In this document: one piece after another, positions 38,449 through 46,607 of the stretch
How positions within the stretch are numbered: position 1 is the stretch's first letter
Layout: every line of letters starts with the position of its first letter
Origin: Terriglobales bacterium
GTDB lineage: Bacteria; Acidobacteriota; Terriglobia; Terriglobales; Acidobacteriaceae
Assembly (NCBI GenBank): GCA_035561515.1
Contig: DATMXP010000019.1
Location: forward strand, 148,782-212,781
Reading direction: 5' to 3'
DNA: 64,000 nt
The notes under the pieces: model-generated
What the model was told of the DNA's origin: nothing
Seen by the model: only the letters and a program-made list of their open reading frames with translations
The model's database searches: none
Translations under genes and position numbers: made by a program

Positions 38449-39750
38449 TTACGCACTCAGGTCTTTAGCAACAGCTTCAACCGGTTTGACTCCGTTACCG
38501 AAGCGAGCCATCGCCTCTCGATGCTTTTCTAACTCACCATAGGGTAGATAGCGAAGGCCCAAACTTGCGGCTCCGAGGCGAAATGCTGGCCTTTGAAGTT
38601 GCTCGCGCACTTCACGCTCCCTTGCGTCTGGCGCAACTAGGAACAAGGGAACCTTTTGTCTGGTTTCGGCTCCTTGCGCCAAGTCTAAAAGCCGAACGAT
38701 ACCAGAATAGATCGAAGTTGTATGCTCCACTTCAAAGGCAGCCGCCGGGACTTTCTCAGACGTGAACCATATCACGTCAATAAGAGCTACCGTATCTCCT
38801 GCGCCGTTGACTGAGAGTGGGAGCTGGGTCAGACACTGGTCAGCTAGCTTTCCGTTTCGATACGGTCGAGAACGGTCATTGGCAGCGATCCATACTTCGA
38901 ATCCTAACGCGATTCCGAGGTCGCGAAGCCAGCCTTGGACCTCGGTGTGCGTGCGGTCCCCCTCCTTGGCTGCCTCTGCCGCCTTCCTTTCCTTCGCGCT
39001 TAGCTCTCGCACATTGGCAAGATCCGCTTCCCACTTCGCGAGCTTCTGTGTGTCGTCTCCTGTGGGTGGGGGTGTATAGCGCTGTTGACCGAGATCAAAT
39101 AGCAAACCTCCAATCGCTCCCAGGTCGTTCGACAGCAGAGCTCGATGTTCCTCTACGACCTGAAGGATCCCGTTCCTCATAGCCAGGTATTCGCCCCAAT
39201 TGCCGAGTTTGACTCGCGCGCCTGCGAGCGCGTTATACCCGTTCACGATCGCGGTGTTGAATGGGGGCATGATGGTTGGATGAAGGAAATACATGAGATT
39301 TGCGACTGCGGGCCCGAGACCCTTTATCGCTTCCTGATCGAGCCGGTGTACGGCAGCCAATAACTGTGTCTCGGTGTTGCAACACATACACGTGTCCAGA
39401 AATTGCCCAAACGCTACTTGGTTGTTACGGTTCTCATAAATATCGGGAATTCGCAGCTTAGGCTTCCAGAGAAACGGATGGTCAGCACCTCGAAAGATTT
39501 GGCGTTGTTCCGCGATGGACTTGACTACCGTTTCGAGAGAAGACCCACGATAGGCGGTGCCGAACTCGTCCGCTTTGATCTCGCTAATGACCTGCTGTAA
39601 ACCGCGCCTGATGGATCGGAAATTCTTCAGGCGCTCGGGCCAGAGAAACCAGGTCTGATACGTTCCGTTCGGATCATCACGCCAACGCTGAATAAGAGTT
39701 CTGACGACTGCAGCTTCAGAAGGCAGGGCGGCACTTCTAGCAACGGACAT
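38449..39750 (-). CDS. Orphan HhH plus PD-(D/E)XK-like protein, putative restriction-type nuclease
   Basis: 433 residues. The middle has a helix-hairpin-helix-like stretch (RLDQEAIKGLGPAVANLMYF). The C-terminal third has D...EVEH spacing (VALIDVIWFTSEKVPAAAFEVEHTT) like a PD-(D/E)XK nuclease core, with a preceding GFEVWIAANDRSRPY segment. Such proteins occur as stand-alone or type II-like restriction enzymes. No methyltransferase is adjacent. Activity and identity are inference. Confidence 0.5.
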   Translation of the reverse strand: MSVARSAALPSEAAVVRTLIQRWRDDPNGTYQTWFLWPERLKNFRSIRRGLQQVISEIKADEFGTAYRGSSLETVVKSIAEQRQIFRGADHPFLWKPKLRIPDIYENRNNQVAFGQFLDTCMCCNTETQLLAAVHRLDQEAIKGLGPAVANLMYFLHPTIMPPFNTAIVNGYNALAGARVKLGNWGEYLAMRNGILQVVEEHRALLSNDLGAIGGLLFDLGQQRYTPPPTGDDTQKLAKWEADLANVRELSAKERKAAEAAKEGDRTHTEVQGWLRDLGIALGFEVWIAANDRSRPYRNGKLADQCLTQLPLSVNGAGDTVALIDVIWFTSEKVPAAAFEVEHTTSIYSGIVRLLDLAQGAETRQKVPLFLVAPDAREREVREQLQRPAFRLGAASLGLRYLPYGELEKHREAMARFGNGVKPVEAVAKDLSA

Positions 39751-39952
39751 TAGAACACCTTGGACCGTGGATTCCCCTCAGTGTCCCGCATTTCTCTCCG
39801 AACTGCAACGGTCAGAAGCGGCGATTCTCTTTGGTCTGCGTAGGAGCCAAACTTCTGCCGAAAGCCGCCGATGTTGGTCGAGAGTGGCTTATCCTCGCCG
39901 AAAGCACTTCGCATGAGGGCCTCAACCTTTACTGAGGCATCCCACTACTGGT

Positions 39953-40741
39953 TTATGCTTTTCGGTCTGCGCTAGATCGCCGCAACATTGAGCCAAGTAG
40001 TATCGGAATAGCGACAACGAGAATCGCCAGGGACGTCAATTGTCCGTTTTTCAACCCGAATGCAACCGGTTCTACGTTGCCTCGTACAATGAATACTGCA
40101 AACCGCAATAAGCTAAACATGACCAAGTAAGACCAGAACGTTATTCCCTCTGCCACCTTGCCCCGCATGCATGCCAGAACGGCCGCAATCACCAAATCTC
40201 CCAGGAGTTCATAAAACTGATCCGGATGCCGGGGAATGCCATCCAAAGGCGCATAGCTGTTCGGGTTCATGTAGACAATTCCCCACGGCAGCCGCGTCGG
40301 CGTGCCATAATCCATTCCGTCCAGTCCGCAAGCTATGCGGCCAATTGCCGAGCCGATAGCAATGCCGGGAGAAAACCGATCAGCGACTGTCCAGAAATTC
40401 AGGCCCTTCCGCAAACAATAGATCACCGCAAAGATGATCGCTCCGAACAACCCACCGAAATACGCCATGCCACCTTCCCAGATTGCGAAGACCTGTAGCG
40501 GGCGTCCAGAAAATTCCTGCAGATTCTGAACCACATAGTAAGACCGCGCACCAATGACGACACCGGCGGCAATCCAGGCGAGCAAAGGTTCCAGGTTAGC
40601 GCGAAGGCGTGGGAAGTCTCGCGACCACAACCACACGCAATAACCACCGATAAAGAAACCGAGCGCAGCGCCCAATCCATACCAATTGATGGGTACGGGG
40701 CCCAGGTGAGGCAAAGGATTCCAGTCGAGACGGATCATCAT
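39953..40741 (-). CDS. lgt: Prolipoprotein diacylglyceryl transferase-like protein
   Basis: 262 residues with seven predicted membrane segments and the Lgt motifs GGMAYFGGLFGAI and GRIACGLDGMDYGTPT, plus HPDQFYELLGDL. Lgt transfers diacylglycerol from phosphatidylglycerol to lipobox cysteines. The signature is somewhat altered compared with the usual GRxGNFxN motif (GRIACGLDG), so it may be a divergent paralogue rather than the housekeeping enzyme. Confidence 0.82.
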   Translation of the reverse strand: MMIRLDWNPLPHLGPVPINWYGLGAALGFFIGGYCVWLWSRDFPRLRANLEPLLAWIAAGVVIGARSYYVVQNLQEFSGRPLQVFAIWEGGMAYFGGLFGAIIFAVIYCLRKGLNFWTVADRFSPGIAIGSAIGRIACGLDGMDYGTPTRLPWGIVYMNPNSYAPLDGIPRHPDQFYELLGDLVIAAVLACMRGKVAEGITFWSYLVMFSLLRFAVFIVRGNVEPVAFGLKNGQLTSLAILVVAIPILLGSMLRRSSADRKA

Positions 40742-41107
40742 CTATTTTGGATGCACCGGAGAAAACGAGGCTCTAACAACGACTAAATTGGGTGGCATGT
40801 TGTTGTCGTTTGCTCGATTGAGCCATGGTTTGCAGGCGCATAAAGTGCCCCTGCCGCACAGTGGCTTCTCATTGCCGCAATTGCGGCAACCGCGATCCTA
40901 AAGACGTGCTGTCAGCGCCGGAACAGCCCGTAACCTCCTCCGCTAGATGCTCTTAGCGAGTGGTCATGGCTATGCCGAGCTGGCAATGGAGTTGCATATG
41001 GATAAGTTGTCGGCAGCGGCGCACGAGCGCGATGAGTTGAAGAGGGAAAAACAATATCACTCACGGCCTGCGGCTGCCGACGCCAGAGCAGTCGAGTCGG
41101 GCACCTT
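40742..41107. other. Intergenic region upstream of second sigma-like gene
   Basis: No gene recognised. A plus-strand frame from 40947 overlaps the sigma-like gene in another frame and was rejected. The region must carry the promoters of the divergent lgt-like and sigma-like genes. Confidence 0.35.
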
Positions 41108-41602
41108 ATGGACAGTATTCGACCAGAGAGAAATATTCGCGGCTATTACGAAAGATGGAGCGCAAGCGTGTTCACCTTTTGCCGTCTCTACATCGGCGAT
41201 CAGGGATCCGCGGAGGCGGCGACGGCGAGGGTTTTCTCGGCCTTCTTCAAACTCGGCCTGCCCTTATACCAAGACCGATTACCGATTGCCTTGTTTCGTT
41301 GCATGCTCGCATCGGTGCAGCATCTGCCAGTAGCAATACCAGATCCTGCGCAGCGATCTGAGTTTTGTCATGTCGTGCTGGCATTGCCCGCCGATGAGCG
41401 CGCAATTCTTATTCTGCACGGGACTTTAGGGATGCATTTCCGCTGTCTGGCAGCCGTTGCCGGGGTCTCACGGCAAAGGGTCCAGCAACTCTGGCTCCGC
41501 GGTCTGACACGAGTTCGCCTTTACTTTCCCGACTTTCATCCACGAAAGTACCGGCAAGCCCGAGACACGGAACTGCCATGGGTTTTCGCACCCACAGGGT
41601 AA
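41108..41602 (+). CDS. Sigma-70-like regulatory protein (ECF-like), module copy 2
   Basis: 164 residues. Layout as at 16055-16585: RGYYERWSASVFTFCRLYIGDQGSAEAATARVF (region 2-like) and LPADERAILILHGTLGMHFRCLAAVAGVSRQRVQQLWLRGL (region 4-like; the HTH looks better preserved than in copy 1). The VWA gene begins 18 bases downstream. This repetition suggests that the sigma-like and VWA genes work together. Confidence 0.7.
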   Translation: MDSIRPERNIRGYYERWSASVFTFCRLYIGDQGSAEAATARVFSAFFKLGLPLYQDRLPIALFRCMLASVQHLPVAIPDPAQRSEFCHVVLALPADERAILILHGTLGMHFRCLAAVAGVSRQRVQQLWLRGLTRVRLYFPDFHPRKYRQARDTELPWVFAPTG

Positions 41603-41620
41603 GCAGGGGGCGCATGCGCC

Positions 41621-42682
41621 ATGACGTTGAATCGATCTTATCTGCGAATTGTTGATCTGGGGTTTGCCCTCCATAGGTCCCCATTTCGACTGGGTCGGTT
41701 CTTTCGTCGATTCGGACTATGCCTGGTGGTCTCTTTCGTCGCACTCTGGCCGTTGCTGACCACGGCTCAAACGAACAACGAACCTGTGCATATCATCCCG
41801 CACCAGCAGGGGCACGCAAATACCGAAAGCGAAAATCGCCGACTCTATGTTGGGTCCATCGTGAAGGACGTCAATCTGGTCCTGGTGCCGGTGACGGTAA
41901 CCGATGACTTGGGTGGACCGGTGACCGGCTTAAGAAAACAGAACTTTGCGGTTTACGAGGGACAGGAGAAACAACCAGTCCAGTACTTCTCCTCCGAAGA
42001 TGCCCCGGTTTCCATCGGAATTCTGTTCGATGCCAGCGGCAGCATGTCCGATAAGATGCAGGAAGCCCGAGAGGCCATTGCCCAGTTCCTCAATGTGGCC
42101 AATCCAGAGGATGAATTCTTTCTTATCTCATTCTCCAATCGCCCTGAACTCTTGTCGGATTTTACACGCTCTCCCGAGGACATCCTGAGCAAGTTGATGT
42201 TTGTGGCCCCTGATGGCGCAACCGCGCTGCACGACGCGATCTATCTTGGGCTCAGTAAAGCCGCACATAGCTATTATTCCAGGCGGGCGTTGCTTATCAT
42301 TTCCGACGGAGGCGACAATCACAGTCGCTATTCGGAGAAGGAAGTGATGCGGTTCGCCAAAGAGGCTGACACGCCGATCTACGCTGTAGGTATCCATACG
42401 ACGATGGGCACGGCGGAGGAGCGTCTCGGCCCCTGGATGCTGGAAGAGATGACGGAAGCAACTGGAGGCAGACATTTCACCATTAGGCGGTCCGCAGATC
42501 TTTTGGAGGTGACTACCAAGATTGGCTATCAGCTGCGCAACCGATACGTGCTGGGCTATCGACCGACTAATGCTGCCTCCGATGGCAAATGGCGCAAAAT
42601 CAAGGTCAAGCTGGAACTGCCGAATGGCGCACCCCACCTCACTGCTTATGCGAAGACCGGATACTACGCGGCGACGCAATGA
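41621..42682 (+). CDS. Secreted VWA-domain protein (Acidobacteria VWFA-related type), copy 2
   Basis: 353 residues. Membrane or signal segment (about 31-47), beta region (LVPVTVTDDLGGPVTGLRKQNFAVYEG) and VWA domain with MIDAS motif DASGSMS at Asp137, ISDGGDNHS as a further metal loop, and the ending YQLRNRYVLGYRPTN. Homologous to 16609-17541 over the VWA part. Extracytoplasmic. Confidence 0.88.
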   Translation: MTLNRSYLRIVDLGFALHRSPFRLGRFFRRFGLCLVVSFVALWPLLTTAQTNNEPVHIIPHQQGHANTESENRRLYVGSIVKDVNLVLVPVTVTDDLGGPVTGLRKQNFAVYEGQEKQPVQYFSSEDAPVSIGILFDASGSMSDKMQEAREAIAQFLNVANPEDEFFLISFSNRPELLSDFTRSPEDILSKLMFVAPDGATALHDAIYLGLSKAAHSYYSRRALLIISDGGDNHSRYSEKEVMRFAKEADTPIYAVGIHTTMGTAEERLGPWMLEEMTEATGGRHFTIRRSADLLEVTTKIGYQLRNRYVLGYRPTNAASDGKWRKIKVKLELPNGAPHLTAYAKTGYYAATQ

Positions 42683-43071
42683 TCGTGTGTCGCAACACGC
42701 CCATGTGGCCTTTGAAGAGGGCGACCTTTCCTTGGAGGAAACGCCGGCTCTAATTCCTGCCCCATGCTTGACGATCGCCGTAAAGGAGACATCCCGTGCC
42801 TTGTATGAGGCACTAAGGGCCAATTCGTGGGGCAGCTATACGCAAACGTCTCTGCAATCCGTATTTGGATCGTAGCTGGGCGTTGGGCAATCGTGTTTAG
42901 CACCGATAGATACTGCACAGGTGGACCGTCTTCTCTAGCTGTCTGCGTTGGCAGCCGGATTGCATGGATTGATGATACGAAACACAGCAGATTCAACTCA
43001 GTTCGAGCCGATGACCCACGCACCACCGACTGTGGGACAGCTGGGCATCGAACAGGCGACTCGGAGGAATA
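42683..43071. other. Intergenic region, no gene recognised
   Basis: Short frames overlap here (for example 42827-43072) but none shows a convincing product. It separates the VWA module from the CYCxC/MauE-like pair. Confidence 0.35.
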
Positions 43072-43473
43072 ATGAAACGTTGTCTGGCAGCCATTCTTAC
43101 TGGGGTATTCGCTGTAACGTTGACCGGATCGTCTGCATTGGCAGGTGACGAACCAGTGCCGCCCGTCCAGCGAATGGTCCCTTTGCCCGAAGTACTCTCG
43201 CCGGATAAGTTTGATCGTCCTCTTCTGAAGCGGGCGTATGCTGCCGCCGCGCGTAATCGCGAAATCGTTTCCCAGCTTCCTTGTTATTGCTGGTGCAGCC
43301 GATTCGGACACCGTAGCCTACTGGATTGCTTCGTCTCGAGCCACGGCGCCAACTGTGACATCTGCATCAAGGAAGTTCTTTTGGCCGAAGAAATGGTACG
43401 AAAAGGGAAACCTTTGGCCGATATACGAAGTGCGATCATTCGACAGGAGTATCGCGCCGTTCCGCTCCGTTAA
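43072..43473 (+). CDS. Secreted CYCxC-motif protein
   Basis: 133 residues. Signal peptide to SALAG. The core is LPCYCWCSRFGHRSLLDCF...ANCDICIKEVLLAEEMV, which matches small secreted proteins with a PCYC(x)C motif whose cysteines bind metal or a cluster. The next gene (43533-43997) is a MauE/DoxX-like membrane protein, so a periplasmic thiol or metal role is plausible. Confidence 0.75.
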   Translation: MKRCLAAILTGVFAVTLTGSSALAGDEPVPPVQRMVPLPEVLSPDKFDRPLLKRAYAAAARNREIVSQLPCYCWCSRFGHRSLLDCFVSSHGANCDICIKEVLLAEEMVRKGKPLADIRSAIIRQEYRAVPLR

Positions 43474-43532
43474 GTGTGAGCATCGCATACCGCTATCCCG
43501 ATTAGAATCGACCGCTGAGAGTGAGCGCCTCT

Positions 43533-43997
43533 ATGATTCCCGTGGCCTTTAAAACGTTATCTCATTGGCGTAGTAGCCCCTGGTTGCTATTGTTCCTGCG
43601 CGTTGCGCTCGGGCTAACATTTCTATATGCCGGGGTGAGCAAATTGCGACAGCCATGGTATGTCTTTGCCGGCATGATCGATAACTATGGCCTTATTCCA
43701 CCTTCGGTTTCAGAGCCTATCGCCCGTACATTACCGGCGGTGGAGGCCGTGCTAGGTGTGACCTTAGTGGTAGGCCTCTACCGCAAACTCGCCAGCACCA
43801 TTGCCGTGGGTACGTTAGCCTTCTTTTTTGTGCTCATGCTGCAGGCGTATCTGCGGGGTTTAAAGATCGATTGTGGTTGCTTCGGCGCCGGGCAAACGCT
43901 GGGTCCGAAAACACTGCTTCGTGATGGAGTATTGTTGTCCGCTTCGCTCGTGCTGTCGTATCTATGTTGGAAAGGATCTAAGCAAACCGAAGTTTGA
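43533..43997 (+). CDS. MauE/DoxX-like membrane protein
   Basis: About 154 residues with four transmembrane segments. FLRVALGLTFLYAGVSKLRQPW, AVEAVLGVTLVVGLYRK and the Cys-containing KIDCGCFGAG follow the MauE/DoxX pattern; the CGCFG motif suggests a redox-active thiol. A GTG at 43521 is an alternative start. It follows the CYCxC gene by 59 bases and is likely co-transcribed. Confidence 0.78.
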   Translation: MIPVAFKTLSHWRSSPWLLLFLRVALGLTFLYAGVSKLRQPWYVFAGMIDNYGLIPPSVSEPIARTLPAVEAVLGVTLVVGLYRKLASTIAVGTLAFFFVLMLQAYLRGLKIDCGCFGAGQTLGPKTLLRDGVLLSASLVLSYLCWKGSKQTEV

Positions 43998-44193
43998 GAA
44001 TAATCAAGAGAGCGTTCTATTTGAAGTCAGTTCAACGTCTTCCGCATAGGCTGAGAAATTGAGAACGATCTCGAGTAAGAACTGCCAGCGGCAATAGAGT
44101 CATAACCCCCGAGCGAAGCCGACTTGAAGATCGTGAGAGAGAACAAGGGATTCTAGGGCTTCAAACGGCTTTTTCAGTACGAGGACACCGGAA

Positions 44194-44607
44194 TTGGCCA
44201 ACACGGCAAAGTACGAGACGTCATGGTGGAGCGTTGAGCTACCATGCGGATGGTCAGTCGAGGAACATCCGATATGCACTACATTTAAGTGTCTCGACCT
44301 TCAAGGCGTGTTTCAGATCAGCGCGTACAGGAAAGAATCTGAAGTGGGAAAGGACGAAATCGCCGCACTGGCGGACGAAGATACCGAACCATGGCCTGTC
44401 AAGATAGGAACTCTTACCGGAGTGTGTACTACTCACAACAGAGATGGAGTTTGTTTGAGAAGGTGGTGGCTACTGAGGGGTCGCACGCTCATATTCGCCA
44501 CTTACAAGGGGCCGATTGCTAAGGCCGATGCAGAAATCGGAGCCGCCGAGAATCTTCTGAAGACAGTTCAGGTCCGCGGAGATTTGATTTCCGGGCCCAC
44601 TCTGTAG
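44194..44607 (+). CDS. Hypothetical protein
   Basis: 137 residues, no signal peptide. Two Trp-rich strands (YETSWWSVELPCGWSVEE and CLRRWWLLRGRTLIFATYKG) suggest a small beta-rich soluble domain. TTG 44194 is preceded by GAGG at suitable distance; a shorter start is possible. It precedes the small gene at 44632 by 24 bases. No family recognised. Confidence 0.5.
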   Translation: MANTAKYETSWWSVELPCGWSVEEHPICTTFKCLDLQGVFQISAYRKESEVGKDEIAALADEDTEPWPVKIGTLTGVCTTHNRDGVCLRRWWLLRGRTLIFATYKGPIAKADAEIGAAENLLKTVQVRGDLISGPTL

Positions 44608-44631
44608 ACGAACCGAGGAGGGGATTACGAA

Positions 44632-44814
44632 ATGAGTTTTTTCAGGCGAAGGATGGTGTTGGTTGAATCGCTGTCGAACGAAAAGATCGATCATTTCGAC
44701 TGTGAAAATTGCAGTTGGGAAGGTATCGATGTTCCCAAAGGGAATACAGAATCGGCTGGTTTGGCGTTCAACGCACACTCGTGTGACGACTACTCGCGTG
44801 AGTATAAGAAATGA
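44632..44814 (+). CDS. Small CxxC protein, unknown
   Basis: 60 residues: MSFFRRRMVLVESLSNEKID, then DCENCSWEG and later FNAHSCDDYS, giving a Cys-x2-Cys...His-x-x-Cys-like layout suitable for one metal ion. GAGGAGGGG lies upstream of the ATG, so it is probably translated. Its size suggests a regulatory or adaptor protein. Confidence 0.5.
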   Translation: MSFFRRRMVLVESLSNEKIDHFDCENCSWEGIDVPKGNTESAGLAFNAHSCDDYSREYKK

Positions 44815-45010
44815 CCATTCTCTGAGACCGATTCTTAAGATCGGATCGCCTGTCGGCCCACTTAGATCGTTCTACGAGCGGGCGTCTAATGGCACTGAGT
44901 TGTGTGTGCTCGTGATTGCCAATCATAAGCTTCTTTAAGAGCATCGGGCGGACTCCTGCAAGCCGTCAACTTTGTGGCATCCGTATCCGACGTTAGGGCG
45001 CCCGAAACGG

Positions 45011-45235
45011 TCAAATTTCCCTCACAAGATCGCGAATCCGCACCTTCAGAGCAAGAGCAATCTGATGAAGGTTTACGATCGTGACATTTCTGACTCCTCT
45101 TTCAATGCCAGATATGTACGTCCAGTGCAGATCGGCAGCTTCGGCAAGTTGTTCCTGAGTCATCCCTAAATTCAGCCGCTGGCGTCTGATCGCCTTCCCG
45201 AGTAAGGCCCGGGGGTCGGTTACTCGTGTAATCAC
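45011..45235 (-). CDS. XRE-family regulator resembling controller (C) proteins
   Basis: 74 residues, a bare HTH_3 domain: GKAIRRQRLNLGMTQEQLAEAADLHWTYISGIERGVRN followed by LHQIALALKVRIRDLV. This size and sequence resemble the C proteins of restriction-modification systems. A perfect 20-bp palindrome with GACT/AGTC core lies 32 bases upstream (45268-45287). No modification or restriction gene is adjacent; the secreted protein gene at 45290 is divergent and shares the palindrome. GTG 45235 is the chosen start. Confidence 0.8.
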   Translation of the reverse strand: MITRVTDPRALLGKAIRRQRLNLGMTQEQLAEAADLHWTYISGIERGVRNVTIVNLHQIALALKVRIRDLVREI

Positions 45236-45267
45236 CCCCTGATCTTTTCCAGTCCCTCAATTCAAGT

Positions 45268-45287
45268 ACATAGACTATAGTCTATGT
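45268..45287. promoter_or_regulatory. Perfect 20-bp palindrome, likely operator
   Basis: Half-site ACATAGACTA followed directly by its reverse complement TAGTCTATGT. The centre holds GACT-AT-AGTC, similar to C-protein boxes, and a TATAGT that can act as a -10 element in both directions. It lies between the HTH gene (minus) and the secreted-protein gene (plus) and overlaps the first possible ATG of the latter (45284), so it probably controls both. Confidence 0.7.
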
Positions 45288-45289
45288 TC

Positions 45290-45817
45290 ATGAAGAACCT
45301 GATTCTCCTCAGCGTGCTGCTCGTCACCATCTCGTCTCTTGCTGCTACTGGGAAGACAAAGTTTACCGAGGCGGGAATCCGTGCCGGGATGACGAAAGAT
45401 GAAGTTACCTACACTTTGGCTCATTGTTCGGCGCTCAGCCGATTCCTAATCGGCGGCTGTACGCATCCTGGCACAGATCGCCAGTATCTCTGCAAATATG
45501 ACGGAAACAAGGGCGATTACGTGAGGGTCTTCTTCCTGCACTCAAACCCAGTGATGTGGGAAAACGATCCAATGGTCGGATTCGCTATGACCGTCCACTA
45601 CGAAGGCTCGTTTTCGCAATCCTGGAAGCTCTGGTACGACGACATCTCGAAACAGCTTGGCTCAGCGCCAACGAAACAGGAAGACAATCCTGACGAGTAC
45701 ACCTTGAAACACGCCGAATGGATTGTCCGGGATGCCCGTGGCAAGCAGGTCGAAAAGGTGAGGCTCGACGCGATGACAGGCCGAGAGATCATGATCTTCT
45801 ATGATGTGTCGCAGTGA
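45290..45817 (+). CDS. Secreted protein of unknown function
   Basis: About 175 residues. Signal peptide (MKNLILLSVLLVTISSLA), then a SmpA/OmlA-like start (FTEAGIRAGMTKDEVTYTLAHCS) and beta strands ending in IMIFYDVSQ. ATG 45284 is also possible but lies inside the palindrome. No ribosome binding site is seen, so translation may be from a near-leaderless transcript. It is divergent from the HTH gene. Confidence 0.65.
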   Translation: MKNLILLSVLLVTISSLAATGKTKFTEAGIRAGMTKDEVTYTLAHCSALSRFLIGGCTHPGTDRQYLCKYDGNKGDYVRVFFLHSNPVMWENDPMVGFAMTVHYEGSFSQSWKLWYDDISKQLGSAPTKQEDNPDEYTLKHAEWIVRDARGKQVEKVRLDAMTGREIMIFYDVSQ

Positions 45818-46060
45818 GCGAAGGACCGCCAGCAGAACAGGCGATGACTAGGGCGAGTGCCCATCCTGTTCCTATGCTGCGTCGACGCTTTCATTCTCGA
45901 ACGGAACCGGCTCTATATCTGCGTACAGGAAATCAGGACCACGATGAGCGTGATACCGGACGAGCAGGTTTCTGCCGGTACGATGTTTCAGCAGCCAAAG
46001 ACCACCCATCTCTTCCATTTCAAGCAGTGCCCGAAATGCTAGCTCGATGTTAACTACGTT

Positions 46061-46270
46061 CTAGGGCGTGATGTCGTCGACGCGCTTTCCTACGAGTTCT
46101 CTCGCATCGTAACCTAACATTTGCGCAAAGGCATCAGAAACAAGCAGGTAAGTTCTGTCGCGGTTGAATACTACGAACAACTTGCCTTCCAGTTCCTCTC
46201 TTAAGTGTTCGGGCAGATCCGACATCGATTCATACTTGGTCAGCTTAGGAGGGCTGTACGGACGCTTCAT
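46061..46270 (-). CDS. Short PAS-fold protein or fragment
   Basis: About 69 residues: KRPYSPPKLTKYESMSDLPEHLREELEGKLFVVFNRDRTYLLVSDAFAQMLGYDARELVGKRVDDIT (given in part by its ends). The N-terminal KLTKYxSxxxLPEHLR stretch recurs in small acidobacterial proteins; the rest is the first half of a PAS domain ending at the usual DIT. It lacks the later strands, so it may be a truncated sensor or a stand-alone half-PAS protein. ATG 46270 or 46285. Confidence 0.6.
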   Translation of the reverse strand: MKRPYSPPKLTKYESMSDLPEHLREELEGKLFVVFNRDRTYLLVSDAFAQMLGYDARELVGKRVDDITP

Positions 46271-46566
46271 GTACGTATTACACAACTAAATCGACAGTAA
46301 CAATGAAGATTCTGACTTTTGTTCCAAAAAACGGAATTTGACGTTTAGCATCTCGATCAAACCGCCCAGAACTGTCGCTATAACTTCGGACGCGCGGCGA
46401 ATTTCATGAGCTAAAAGTGCTGCGCCACGCTCGGGAAGCGTGCGGCGGCGGCGGTAGTAAGTTGATCACGTGTCGCTTATTGCTGCACTGTTGCGCGACG
46501 CCATCCGTTGCAGTTGGTGCGGAAGTGGAATCGCTTCGGGACAGTTATCTGGATGCAGGACAAATC

Positions 46567-46587
46567 TTGACTTGACATTCAAGTCAA
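46567..46587. promoter_or_regulatory. Perfect 9-3-9 palindromic operator with embedded -35 box
   Basis: TTGACTTGA-CAT-TCAAGTCAA: both nine-base arms match exactly. TTGACA inside it (46572-46577) is a consensus -35 element; a weak -10 (CAGGAT, 46595-46600) lies 17 bases further, placing the transcript start at about the ATG 46608. The site lies 20 bases before the XRE gene, so it is probably its autoregulatory operator and the promoter of the Argonaute operon. Confidence 0.72.
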
Positions 46588-46607
46588 TACGGGGCAGGAT
46601 ATGTTTC

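Noticed and set aside
40947..41333. Plus-strand frame of 128 codons upstream of and overlapping the second sigma-like gene
   Set aside because: The overlapping sigma-like frame has a convincing protein; this one turns into Arg/Pro-rich noise.
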